This document shows, piece after piece, positions 24,770 to 33,534 of a DNA stretch of 64,000 nt. The number at the start of each line of letters is the position of its first letter. Position 1 is the stretch's first letter. This DNA is from Nioella sp964229645 (GTDB taxonomy: Bacteria; Pseudomonadota; Alphaproteobacteria; Rhodobacterales; Rhodobacteraceae), in assembly GCF_964229645.1 (NCBI RefSeq), contig NZ_CAXREX010000324.1, positions 1 through 64,000 on the forward strand. The letters run 5' to 3'. The translations under genes and the position numbers were made by a program. The notes under the pieces are model-generated. The model was not told the origin of the DNA. It saw only the letters and a list, made by a program, of their open reading frames with translations, and ran no database searches.

Positions 24770-26452
24770 TCAGTCCGCGATCTGGGGGTCAGGGATGAAC
24801 TCGTGTTCGGTCCGGTCTTCGCGACCCAGGCCCCAGCACAGGACGATCACCGGCAAAAGGCCCACGGCCCCGATCACAAGGCTTGGCACGGCGGCCTCTG
24901 CCAATCGCTCATCCGCCGCCAGCCGATGCGCCTGCACCGCGAGCGTATCGTAGTTGAAGGGCCGCATGATCAGTGTCGCGGGCAATTCCTTCATCACATC
25001 GACGAAGACGATCAGAAGCGCCGTCAGCAGACTGGGCCGCAGGATCGGCAGGTGAACGCCCCGCAACATGGTGGAAGGTGTCCGCCCAAGCGTGCGCGCC
25101 ACGGCATCGATATTGGGGTTGATGGTGGACAGGCCCGCGTCATAGGCCGACAGGGCAGCCGCCATGAACCGAACCGTGTAAGCCATGACCAGAAGCCAGA
25201 TCGAGCCGGTGATCAGCAGCCCCGTCGAGATGTCGAACCGGTCCCGCATGAAGGCATCGAGCGCATTGTCGAAGGCCGCGAAGGGCACCAGCAGCCCAAC
25301 GGCGATCACCCCGCCCGGCACCGCGTAGCCAAGCCCCGCGATCCCGATGGCGGCCTTGTTGGCGCGGGTCGGATGAAGCCGGGTATTGAAGCCAAGGAAG
25401 ATCGCTGCGGTCACGGTGACAAGCGCCGCGACCGACGCAAGGGTGAGCGAGTTCTGCAAGAACCCGAGGTAGCGGTCGGTCAGGAAGATCTCGAAGCGGC
25501 CATGCCCCATCCATAGGAGCAATCCGGCCGGCAGCAGGAAGCCAAGCAACACCGGCAAGGCACAGAAGGTCAGGGCGAGTGTCGCGCGCCAGCCGGACAG
25601 CACCGGCGGGTCCAGCACTTCGAACTTGCGCCCCGCGCCGTGATGGCGCTGGCCCGCGCGTTGCCGCCGCTCCAGCGCGGCCAGCACCAGCGCCGCTGCC
25701 AGCAGGCACAGGGCAAGCTGCGCCGCAGCGCCCCGGTCGGCAAAGGAAAACCAGCTTTGGTAGATGCCGGTGGCGAAGGTCTGGACGTTGAAATAGCTGA
25801 CGGTGCCGAAATCGGCGATCGTTTCCATGATGGCCAGCAGAACGCCCCCGGCAATGGCCGGGCGCGCAATCGGCAGGCTCACCCGGAAAAAGGCCACCCA
25901 GGGGCCGCGCCCCAGGGTGCGCGCGGCCAGGTAGGCGGTCGCGCTTTGTTGCAGGAAGGCCGCGCGCGCCAGCAGGTAGACGTAAGGGTAAAGCACCAGC
26001 GTCAGCATCATGGCCGCGCCGGGCAAGGACCGGATTTCGGGGAACCAGTAGTCACGCGGGCCCCATCCGGTCAGGTCCCTCAGCGTTGTCTGGACCCAAC
26101 CGGGATGATCGAGGAAATCCGTGTAGGCATAGGCCAGCACGTAGGCCGGAAAGGCCAGCGGCAGGGCCAGGGCGATTTCCAGGACACGCCGACCGGGAAA
26201 GCGGGTCATCGTCACGAGCCAGGCGGTGCCCGTCCCGATCACGGCTGTTCCGGTTGCCACGATCGCCACCATCATCAGCGTGGTGCGCGTGTATCGGGGC
26301 AGGACGGTTCCCGCGAGGCCGCTTACCGTCTCGAACCCGCCTGTCAGCGCCGCCAGTGCCACTGCCCCTATGGGCAGCAAGCACAGCCCGGCAGCGAGCC
26401 AGGCCAGCACGGCCATCCAGTTGCCGGGGATATGCAGTCGGCGCGGGGTCAT
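24770..26452 (-). CDS. fbpB: Ferric iron ABC transporter permease (fused two-domain)
   Basis: 560 residues with about twelve membrane segments and two BPD_transp_1 domains. The EAA-loop-like segments are AYLAARTLGRGPWVAFFRVSLP near residue 170 and DAVARTLGRTPSTMLRGVHLP near residue 450. Fused permeases of this length are the FbpB/SfuB class that works with FbpA. It faces fbpA tail to tail instead of forming an operon with it, so the two are regulated separately. The fbpC ATPase is absent here and must be encoded elsewhere if the system works. Confidence 0.9.
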   Translation of the reverse strand: MTPRRLHIPGNWMAVLAWLAAGLCLLPIGAVALAALTGGFETVSGLAGTVLPRYTRTTLMMVAIVATGTAVIGTGTAWLVTMTRFPGRRVLEIALALPLAFPAYVLAYAYTDFLDHPGWVQTTLRDLTGWGPRDYWFPEIRSLPGAAMMLTLVLYPYVYLLARAAFLQQSATAYLAARTLGRGPWVAFFRVSLPIARPAIAGGVLLAIMETIADFGTVSYFNVQTFATGIYQSWFSFADRGAAAQLALCLLAAALVLAALERRQRAGQRHHGAGRKFEVLDPPVLSGWRATLALTFCALPVLLGFLLPAGLLLWMGHGRFEIFLTDRYLGFLQNSLTLASVAALVTVTAAIFLGFNTRLHPTRANKAAIGIAGLGYAVPGGVIAVGLLVPFAAFDNALDAFMRDRFDISTGLLITGSIWLLVMAYTVRFMAAALSAYDAGLSTINPNIDAVARTLGRTPSTMLRGVHLPILRPSLLTALLIVFVDVMKELPATLIMRPFNYDTLAVQAHRLAADERLAEAAVPSLVIGAVGLLPVIVLCWGLGREDRTEHEFIPDPQIAD

Positions 26453-26495
26453 GGCTGTCCTCTAGGCCAACAGGCAGGGGCCGCACAAGCGCGCC

Positions 26496-27128
26496 CTAGC
26501 GTTTCTGCCCATGCCGGGCGAAGAATTCGGCAATCTCGGCCTCGGTGGGGACGTCGCCGGTGAACACCTCCACATAGGGCGGCATCCGGTCCAGTCGGTC
26601 GGCGACCGCCTCACCCAGGCGCATGGAGTAGTATCCCACCTGCGTGAAGATCATCGTGTTGGCGCGGGTCGCGGCCATGGCGGGGCTTTGGCCATGCCGT
26701 TCCAGCATCGCGCGCATCGCAGCAAGCCGCGTCGCGTCGGCTGCCTTGACGCGGGGCATCAGGGTGTCGTCGTTCTGCGCCCAGTTGCGGATCGCGAGGT
26801 CGAGACGCGAGTCGAACAGGTTCTCGTCGATCCAGCAATCGAAGAGGTTGAAGACCGCGGCACAGACCGACCCGGCAGGCGCGGCGCAGCGCGCCACCAG
26901 GTTTCCGGTATTCTTGGCCTCCCACCTTGCCACGATCGCCTCCAACAACGCTTCGCGGTCCGGGAAATGCCAGTAGAAGCTGGTTCGCGACAGACCAAGT
27001 GCCTTGGCCAGCGGCATCACCTTTACCGCCTCGACGCCCCCGTCCAGAAGCAGCTGATAGGCCGCGTCGACCCAAAGGTCGGCGGAGCCGCGCCAGCCGC
27101 TGGACTTGTCTGGTTTCTGGATCGTCAT
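26496..27128 (-). CDS. TetR-family transcriptional regulator
   Basis: 210 residues with an N-terminal TetR helix-turn-helix: WVDAAYQLLLDGGVEAVKVMPLAKALGLSRTSFYWHFPDREALLEAIV, residues 19-66. A helical ligand domain follows with LFDCWIDENLFDSRLDLAIRNWA. It is divergent from the DgcA-like gene across 99 bases that contain a 16-bp dyad, so it probably controls that operon. The ligand is unknown; a methylated amine or its breakdown product would fit. Confidence 0.88.
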   Translation of the reverse strand: MTIQKPDKSSGWRGSADLWVDAAYQLLLDGGVEAVKVMPLAKALGLSRTSFYWHFPDREALLEAIVARWEAKNTGNLVARCAAPAGSVCAAVFNLFDCWIDENLFDSRLDLAIRNWAQNDDTLMPRVKAADATRLAAMRAMLERHGQSPAMAATRANTMIFTQVGYYSMRLGEAVADRLDRMPPYVEVFTGDVPTEAEIAEFFARHGQKR

Positions 27129-27169
27129 GGCTCAGCGGTAGCACGCGGCGACCGACCCGGGCAATCAAC

Positions 27170-27185
27170 TTGACAGGTATGTCGA
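27170..27185. promoter_or_regulatory. Dyad between TetR and DgcA-like genes
   Basis: TTGACA-GGTA-TGTCGA is an imperfect inverted repeat with one mismatch, sitting midway between the divergent starts. TTGACA could also serve as a -35 toward the plus-strand gene. Candidate TetR operator. Confidence 0.5.
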
Positions 27186-27227
27186 TTCCACCGAACGATC
27201 ATCCCCATCACTCCCACGAGGCCGGAC

Positions 27228-29273
27228 ATGAGCAACGATCCCCTGCTGCAACCCTTCCAGTTGAAGCACCTGACACTTCGCAATCGGATCATGACCACGG
27301 CGCATGAACCGGCCTATCCCGAAGACGGGATGCCCAAGGACCGCTACCGCGCCTATCACGTGGAACGGGCCAAGGGCGGCGTGGCCATGGCGCTGACGGC
27401 GGGCTCGGCGGTGGTGTCGCGCGATTCCCCGCCCGCGTTCAACAACGTGCTGGCCTACAAGGACGAGGTCGTGCCATGGATCAGGCGCCTGACCGACGGG
27501 CTGCACGAACATGGCTGCGCGGCGATGATCCAGCTGACGCATCTGGGCAGGCGGACAGGGTGGAGCAAGGGCGACTGGCTGCCCTCCATCGGGCCGACCG
27601 ATGACCGCGAACCGGCGCATCGGTTCTTCCCCAAGATGATGGAAGACTGGGATATTGCCCGCGTGATCCGCGATTACGGCGATGCGGCGGAACGCATGCA
27701 GGCGGGCGGCATGGACGGGATCGAGCTGATCGCGCATGGCCACTTGCAGGATCAGTTCTGGTCGCCCCTGACCAACCGGCTGGACGGCCCTTACGGGGCT
27801 GAAAGCCTGCGCTCCCGGCTTCAGATCACGCTGGATATTCTGGCGGAGGTCCGCGCGCGGGTGGGGGATGAGTTCATCGTCGGCATCCGCCTTGGTGCGG
27901 ATGAGGCGGAGCCGGGCGGGATCACGCCGGAAGAGGGCGTCGAAATCGCGAAAATCCTGCGCGACACGGGGCAGGTCGATTTCTTCAACGTCAACCGGGG
28001 CCGCATCCATACCGACCCGGCCATGACCGACATGATCCCCATTCAGGGCATGCGATCGGCGCCGCATCTGGACCTGGCCGGATCGATCCGCGCGGAAACC
28101 GGCATGCCCACCTTCCATGCCGCGCGCATCCCCGATGTGGCCACCGCGCGCCACGCGGTTTCGGCGGGGCTTCTCGACATGGTGGGCATGACGCGCGCGC
28201 ATATGGCCGACCCCCATATCGTGAAGAAGATCATCGAAGGGCGCGAGGACGACATCCGCCCCTGTGTCGGCGCCACCTACTGTCTCGACCGCATCTATGG
28301 CGGGGGAGAGGCGCTTTGCATTCACAACCCCGCCACGGGGCGAGAGCTGACCATGCCCCAGGTGATCTCGCCCGCTGACGATTGCAAACGCGTGGTGATC
28401 GCCGGGGCTGGTCCCGCAGGGCTCGAGGCGGCGCGTGTCGCCGCCGAGAGAGGCCACCGCGTCACGGTGTTCGAGGCCGCCGACCGCCCCGGCGGGCAGG
28501 TGCTGCTGACCGCACAGAACCCGCACAAGCGGGAAATGATCGGCATCGTCGACTGGCGCATGGCCCAATGTGCCGCCCGTGATGTGGAGTTCCGGTTCAA
28601 TACCTGGGCCGAGGCCGACGACATCCGCGCCGAGGCCCCCGATATCGTCATTGTCGCCACAGGCGGCCTGCCCTCCACCGCGCTGCATGAACAGCCGGGC
28701 GAAAGCGACCTTGTTGTCAGCGCGTGGGATCTGATCTCTGGCGATGTGCGGCCCGCTGATAACGTTCTGATCTATGACGAAGCGGGCGACCATCCCGGCC
28801 TGATGGCCGCCGAAGTGGCGGCGAACGCCGGATCGACCGTGGAAATCATGACCCCCGACCGCAGCTTCGCGCCCGAGATCATGGGTATGAACCTCGTCCC
28901 ATACATGCGCGCGCTTCAGGACAAGAAGACCACCTTCACCGTCACCCGCCGCCTTCTGGGCGTGCGCCGGGAGGGGAATGCCTTGGTGGCAACCATTGGC
29001 ACCGATTACAGCAGCCACACCCGTGAACAACGCTACGACCAGGTGGTGGTGAACTACGGCACGCGGCCGCTTGCCGATCTCTACTTCGACCTGCGCGAAG
29101 ACTCCGTGAACCGGGGCGAACTGGATCACGACGCCTTTCTCAACGGGCGTCCGCAGGCGATCCGCACCAATCCCGACGGCGCCTTCCAGCTTTTCCGCAT
29201 CGGCGATGCGGTCTCCTCGCGCAACACTCACGCGGCGATCTACGATGCGCTCAGGCTGATGAAGGATCTCTGA
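27228..29273 (+). CDS. DgcA-like FMN/FAD demethylase (NADH:flavin oxidoreductase family)
   Basis: 681 residues. An N-terminal old-yellow-enzyme TIM barrel (LKHLTLRNRIMTTAHEP, then AAMIQLTHLGRR and GMDGIELIAHGHLQDQFWSPLTNRL) is followed by a FAD/NAD(P)-binding domain (VVIAGAGPAGLEAARVAAERG near residue 390). The length and architecture match DgcA/StcD-type enzymes that remove methyl groups from dimethylglycine or N-methylprolines. The iron-sulfur region reads CVGATYC then ALCIHNP, so the usual second cysteine is Ala. A ProC-like gene follows after 1 base and a choline-dehydrogenase-like gene 144 bases later, which supports a role in methylated amine breakdown. Confidence 0.85.
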   Translation: MSNDPLLQPFQLKHLTLRNRIMTTAHEPAYPEDGMPKDRYRAYHVERAKGGVAMALTAGSAVVSRDSPPAFNNVLAYKDEVVPWIRRLTDGLHEHGCAAMIQLTHLGRRTGWSKGDWLPSIGPTDDREPAHRFFPKMMEDWDIARVIRDYGDAAERMQAGGMDGIELIAHGHLQDQFWSPLTNRLDGPYGAESLRSRLQITLDILAEVRARVGDEFIVGIRLGADEAEPGGITPEEGVEIAKILRDTGQVDFFNVNRGRIHTDPAMTDMIPIQGMRSAPHLDLAGSIRAETGMPTFHAARIPDVATARHAVSAGLLDMVGMTRAHMADPHIVKKIIEGREDDIRPCVGATYCLDRIYGGGEALCIHNPATGRELTMPQVISPADDCKRVVIAGAGPAGLEAARVAAERGHRVTVFEAADRPGGQVLLTAQNPHKREMIGIVDWRMAQCAARDVEFRFNTWAEADDIRAEAPDIVIVATGGLPSTALHEQPGESDLVVSAWDLISGDVRPADNVLIYDEAGDHPGLMAAEVAANAGSTVEIMTPDRSFAPEIMGMNLVPYMRALQDKKTTFTVTRRLLGVRREGNALVATIGTDYSSHTREQRYDQVVVNYGTRPLADLYFDLREDSVNRGELDHDAFLNGRPQAIRTNPDGAFQLFRIGDAVSSRNTHAAIYDALRLMKDL

Positions 29274-29274
29274 C

Positions 29275-30006
29275 ATGCGGCTCGGCTTCATCGGGACAGG
29301 CACCATCGCCAGCGCGGTGGTCGAGGGCATCGCCAAGGACGGCCATCAGATCACCGTTTCGGAACGCAGCCGGGCGCGGTCTGCCGACCTGGCCGCGCGG
29401 TTCGGCGTGGCGGTTGCGGACAATCAGGGCGTAGTCGATGCCGGCGATGTGCTTTTCCTTGGCCTCCTGCCGGGACAGGCCGCCGAGGTTCTGCCCGGCC
29501 TCGTCTTTCGTCCGGGCCAGCGCGTTATCTCCTTCATGGCCGGGGTGCCGCTGCCCAGGCTCGCCGCCCTCGTGGCCCCCGCCGATCCCGTGGCCGTCAT
29601 GCTGCCCTTCCCCGGCATCGCGCAGGGTGGGTCACCGATCATCGCGCTTGGCGCAACGGATCTTGTGCAAGACATCTTCAGCCCTGCGAACATGGTCTAC
29701 ACCGTCGCGGACGAGGCCGAGCTCTCCGCCTATCTCTGCGCTCAGGCCGTTCTGTCGCCCGCCGTGAAGCTGGTCGCAGACGCCGCGGGCTGGCTTGCTC
29801 CGCGCGTGCAGGAGGCGGCGCAGGCCGAGGATTTCCTGCGTGTCCTCGTCGGGTCCAGCCTGATGGCGAATGACCTGTCTCCGCTGTTGCAGGCGCTCAA
29901 CACGCCCGGCGGCTACAACGCCCGCCTGCGCCAGCACATGGACGCCGAAGGGATGCCCGAGGCCCTGGCTCGGGGGCTGGAGACCCTGGCAAAGCCGACG
30001 CCCTGA
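29275..30006 (+). CDS. NAD(P)-binding protein of the pyrroline-5-carboxylate reductase family
   Basis: 243 residues starting with the Rossmann motif LGFIGTGTIASAVVEGI. It resembles ProC in its DVLFLGLLPGQAAEVL and VISFMAGVPLPRLAALV blocks, and in the C-terminal TPGGYNARL, which corresponds to the ProC SPGGTT motif. Immediate coupling to the DgcA-like gene suggests reduction of a cyclic imine from a proline-type betaine rather than general proline synthesis. That role is inferred from position. Confidence 0.8.
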   Translation: MRLGFIGTGTIASAVVEGIAKDGHQITVSERSRARSADLAARFGVAVADNQGVVDAGDVLFLGLLPGQAAEVLPGLVFRPGQRVISFMAGVPLPRLAALVAPADPVAVMLPFPGIAQGGSPIIALGATDLVQDIFSPANMVYTVADEAELSAYLCAQAVLSPAVKLVADAAGWLAPRVQEAAQAEDFLRVLVGSSLMANDLSPLLQALNTPGGYNARLRQHMDAEGMPEALARGLETLAKPTP

Positions 30007-30028
30007 CGTCGCGCCCCTCTGGCGGACA

Positions 30029-30058
30029 GTCGCAAAACCGGGATAACCGGTCGCAAAA
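30029..30058. promoter_or_regulatory. GTCGCAAAA direct repeats 21 bases apart
   Basis: GTCGCAAAA occurs at 30029-30037 and 30050-30058 in the region upstream of the GMC oxidoreductase gene. The spacing of two helical turns is typical of AraC-family activator half-sites. No activator gene is in the window. Confidence 0.45.
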
Positions 30059-30150
30059 TCTCGGGGGGGCAATCGGCCCACGGGGCATTCTGAAGCTGAC
30101 GGGGTCAACGGTCGACAGATCCCGCAAACACACTCATGGGGACAAGACAG

Positions 30151-31839
30151 ATGGCAACGGCGCGTCAGGCCGATTTCGTGATCATCGGCTCTGGATCGGC
30201 AGGCTCGGCCATGGCCTCTCGCCTATCCGAGGATGGCAAGCACAGCGTGCTGGTTCTGGAGTTCGGCGGGTCCGACAAGGGGCCCTTCATCCAGATGCCC
30301 GCCGCGCTCAGCTACCCCATGAACATGGCCATGTATGACTGGGGCTTCAAAACCCGGCCGGAACCCAACCTCAACAACCGTGAACTCGTCTGCCCGCGCG
30401 GCAAGGTGATTGGCGGGTCCTCCTCGATCAACGGCATGGTCTACGTGCGCGGGCATGCGCGCGACTACGACCACTGGGACGAAAGCGGCGCGACCGGCTG
30501 GTCCTATGCCGACGTGCTGCCCTACTTCCTGCGGATGGAGAACTGGCACGACGGTGGCCATGGCGGCGATCCGGCCTGGCGCGGCACCAGCGGCCCGCTC
30601 CATGTCACGCGCGGCCCCCGCACCAACCCGCTCTTCCAGGCCTTCGTCGAAGCCGGTCGACAGGCAGGCTACGAGCTGACCGATGACTATAATGGCGAGA
30701 AGCAGGAAGGCTTCGGCCCGATGGAGCAGACCGTCTGGCAGGGTCAACGCTGGTCGGCGGCGAATGCCTATCTCAAGCCTGCGCTCAAGCGCCCGAACTG
30801 TAACCTCATGCGGTGCTATGTGCGCCGGGTGATCATCGAAGACGGCCGCGCCACCGGGGTCGAGATCGACCGCAATGGCACGATCGAGGTGGTGAAGGCT
30901 AACTCCGAAGTGATCGTCGCCGCCTCCGCCATCAACTCGCCCAAGATCCTGATGCTTTCGGGGATCGGCCCCGCCGCGCATCTGGCAGAGCATGGGATCG
31001 AGGTGATCGCCGACCGCCCGGGCGTGGGCCAGAACCTGCAAGACCACCTGGAGCTTTACATCCAGCAGGCCTGCACCCAGCCCATCACGCTCTACAAGTA
31101 CTGGAACCTGATCAGCAAGGGCATCATCGGCACCCAGTGGCTGGCGACACATACCGGGCTTGGCGCATCGAACCAGTTCGAAAGCGCGGCCTTCCTGCGC
31201 TCGCGGCCCGGGGTGGATTACCCCGACATCCAGTATCACTTCCTGCCCATGGCGGTGCGCTACGACGGCACCGCGCCCGCCGAGGGCCACGGCTTCCAGG
31301 CCCATGTCGGCCCCATGCGGTCGAAATCGCGCGGCGCGGTCACGCTGGCCTCCGCCGATCCGAACGACGCCCCGCATATCTTCTTCAACTACATGTCCGA
31401 CCCCGATGACTGGACCGATTTCCGCCACTGCATCCGGCTGACGCGAGAGATCTTCGCCCAACCCGCCTTCGATCCCTATCGCGGCAAGGAAATCCAGCCC
31501 GGCGCCGACGTGCAAAGCGATGACGAGCTCGATGACTTCATCCGCGAACATGCCGAAAGCGCCTACCATCCCTGCGGCACCTGCAAGATGGGCGCGAAAG
31601 ACGATCCCATGTCCGTGGTCGATCCCGAATGCCGCGTGATCGGAGTCGAGGCCCTGCGCGTCGCCGACAGCTCGATCTTCCCGCGCATCACCAACGGCAA
31701 TCTCAACGGCCCCTCGATCATGACCGGTGAAAAGGCCTCCGATCACATCCTCGGCAAGGGCATGCTGCCCCGGTCCAACAAGGCGCCCTGGATCCACCCC
31801 GACTGGCAAAGCAGCGTCAAGGCCACCAAAAGGGGCTGA
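30151..31839 (+). CDS. GMC oxidoreductase, choline dehydrogenase-like
   Basis: 562 residues. The FAD motif is DFVIIGSGSAGSAMASRLSE near the start. GMC signature 1 lies in PRGKVIGGSSSINGMVYVRG, signature 2 in ASAINSPKILMLSGIGP, and the catalytic His region in ESAYHPCGTCKMG with TNGNLNGPSIM. These features and the length agree with BetA, which oxidises choline to betaine aldehyde at the membrane. No betB or betI is adjacent, so another alcohol cannot be ruled out. The ATG at 30151 is preferred for GGGGAC upstream; 30136 is the alternative. Confidence 0.87.
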   Translation: MATARQADFVIIGSGSAGSAMASRLSEDGKHSVLVLEFGGSDKGPFIQMPAALSYPMNMAMYDWGFKTRPEPNLNNRELVCPRGKVIGGSSSINGMVYVRGHARDYDHWDESGATGWSYADVLPYFLRMENWHDGGHGGDPAWRGTSGPLHVTRGPRTNPLFQAFVEAGRQAGYELTDDYNGEKQEGFGPMEQTVWQGQRWSAANAYLKPALKRPNCNLMRCYVRRVIIEDGRATGVEIDRNGTIEVVKANSEVIVAASAINSPKILMLSGIGPAAHLAEHGIEVIADRPGVGQNLQDHLELYIQQACTQPITLYKYWNLISKGIIGTQWLATHTGLGASNQFESAAFLRSRPGVDYPDIQYHFLPMAVRYDGTAPAEGHGFQAHVGPMRSKSRGAVTLASADPNDAPHIFFNYMSDPDDWTDFRHCIRLTREIFAQPAFDPYRGKEIQPGADVQSDDELDDFIREHAESAYHPCGTCKMGAKDDPMSVVDPECRVIGVEALRVADSSIFPRITNGNLNGPSIMTGEKASDHILGKGMLPRSNKAPWIHPDWQSSVKATKRG

Positions 31840-31855
31840 TCCCTTCTTCTTGGTC

Positions 31856-32024
31856 CAAATACTCCCGCCGGAGGCACCCGCCCTCTCGGCCATCCCCTCG
31901 TCATGACGACGCACGTCCCGCGCCATCCTCCGTGGCACCGCGGCCCGAGGAGGTCCCCGCGGATGCGGGGGGTGACGAGGGCCGCCCCCCGGGCGATCCG
32001 GCAAAGCCGGGGCGCAATCGCTCA
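31856..32024 (+). repeat. Composite interspersed repeat, copy 2
   Basis: It begins 17 bases after the GMC gene stop with part A (CAAATACTCCCGCCGGAGGC, 31856-31875). After 64 bases part B follows from 31933 (GCGGCCCGAGGAGGTCCCC with hairpin CCCCGC-GGAT-GCGGGG), then CCGGC-AAA-GCCGG and GGCGCAATCGCTCA. The last three bases are the stop of the convergent transglycosylase gene. Same order and orientation as copy 1. Confidence 0.78.
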
Positions 32025-33368
32025 GCCGCGCCGAAGCCTGCGCAACAGGGCTTCCGACGCATAGCCATCGGGCACCAGGCCCTGGGCCGCCTGGTATTCG
32101 CGCACGGCCTGGATCGTCAGCGGGCCCACGATGCCGTCGATCCGCTCGGTCGAGAACCCGGCCGCCGTAAGGCGTTCCTGCAACTCGAAGCGTTCCTCGT
32201 TCGTCAGCGCCCGGTCCTGGCGCGGCCAGCCGCCGCGAAAAGCCGGGCCGCCCGCGATCCGGTCGGCCAGGTGGCCCACCCCGATCACGTAGGCATCGGC
32301 AGGGTTATAGCTCTCGATCACGTGGAAGTTCTCGTAGATCACCAGCGCCACGGCCGTATGCCCCGCCGGCAGCAGGATCGAGGACGGGCCATGTTCGGGC
32401 AGCGGGCCACCGCCACGGGCCAGGCGCACGCCCATGGCATTCCAATGGGCGGCATCGTGCTGGATCAGCTCCCCGCTCTGGGTGAAGTCGAACCCTTCCG
32501 GCAGGTCGACCTCCAGCGCCCAGGGCTGGCCGTGTGTCCAGCCGTTTTCCACAAGGTAGCGCGCGGTCGAGGCCAGCGCATCGGCCGGGTCATCTCCCCA
32601 GATGTCGCGCCGGCCGTTGCCATCATGGTCCACCGCATGGGCCAGGAAGCTCGTGGGCATGAACTGGGTGTGCCCCATGGCCCCGGCCCAGCTTCCGCGC
32701 ATGTCGCCCGGCACGATATCCCCCGCCTCCAGGATGCGCAGGGCCGCCATCAATTCGGTCTCGAAGAACTCGGCGCGACGGCCTTCATAGGCCAGGGTTG
32801 CCATCGCCTCTATGATCGGGACAGAGCCACGGAAGGTGCCATAGGCGCTTTCCAGACCCCAGATCGCGGCCACGATCTCGGCCTCCACACCATGCTCCCG
32901 CTCGATCTGTTCCAGCAGCGCACGGTGCTCGCGGAGGGCAGCCTGGCCATTCTCGATCCGCGCGGGCGATGCCGCGCTGTCGAGATAATCCCACAACGTG
33001 CGCGAGAACTCGGACTGGTTTCGGTCCCGCTCGATCACGCGCGCGTTCAGGCGCACCCCCTCGAAGGCACGTTCCAGCGTGCGCTGGCTGATGCCCTCGG
33101 TCCGGGCGCGGGTTGAAAACGCGGCGATCCAGGCCCGAAATCCCGCCTCCGTCACCGGGTCCGACTCTGCCGCGACGGGCAGGATGACCGATGCCGCCAT
33201 GCGCATGGTGGGCCGCACCGACGCGGGCACCGCCAGGTCGCTTGGTCCCTCCGGCACCAGGGACACGGCCAGCGAGGGACGTGGAACGGGGCGCATGGAT
33301 GTGCCGGTATTGGCCAGGGCCGCATGGGCCGAGGCCAGGATAACGAAAACCGAAAGAAGTACCCGCAT
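32022..33368 (-). CDS. Lytic murein transglycosylase, MltB-type, with peptidoglycan-binding domain
   Basis: About 448 residues. A signal peptide MRVLLSVFVILASAHAALA leads into an SLT_2 domain with the catalytic Glu in IWGLESAYGTFRGS. AGAMGHTQFMPTSFLAHAVDHDGNGRRDIWGD follows, and a C-terminal PG_binding_1 domain begins at LQERLTAAGFSTERIDGIVGP. It cleaves the glycan strands of peptidoglycan in the periplasm. The start at 33368 gives a clean signal peptide; 33383 is possible. No lipobox Cys is visible, so it is probably soluble rather than a lipoprotein. Confidence 0.9.
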   Translation of the reverse strand: MRVLLSVFVILASAHAALANTGTSMRPVPRPSLAVSLVPEGPSDLAVPASVRPTMRMAASVILPVAAESDPVTEAGFRAWIAAFSTRARTEGISQRTLERAFEGVRLNARVIERDRNQSEFSRTLWDYLDSAASPARIENGQAALREHRALLEQIEREHGVEAEIVAAIWGLESAYGTFRGSVPIIEAMATLAYEGRRAEFFETELMAALRILEAGDIVPGDMRGSWAGAMGHTQFMPTSFLAHAVDHDGNGRRDIWGDDPADALASTARYLVENGWTHGQPWALEVDLPEGFDFTQSGELIQHDAAHWNAMGVRLARGGGPLPEHGPSSILLPAGHTAVALVIYENFHVIESYNPADAYVIGVGHLADRIAGGPAFRGGWPRQDRALTNEERFELQERLTAAGFSTERIDGIVGPLTIQAVREYQAAQGLVPDGYASEALLRRLRRG

Positions 33369-33534
33369 GCTCTTGCCTGACATTCTGTTCTGAGGCCGAA
33401 TATACGCCCTTCCCCATCGCCAAAGAAGGACCCCGCCCCGCAGGTCGGCGGAGCCTTGCCGGCAGAATGGCGCCGGATCGGTTAAAGCTTGCTGAAGACT
33501 GGCCAACGGGCATCGGGCCCGCGCGGCCTTCCGC

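Noticed and set aside
27165..29336. 723-codon open frame on the minus strand
   Set aside because: Antisense shadow of the DgcA-like gene; that gene has clear motifs and codon bias, the shadow has neither.
30223..32004. 593-codon open frame on the minus strand
   Set aside because: Antisense to the choline-dehydrogenase-like gene.
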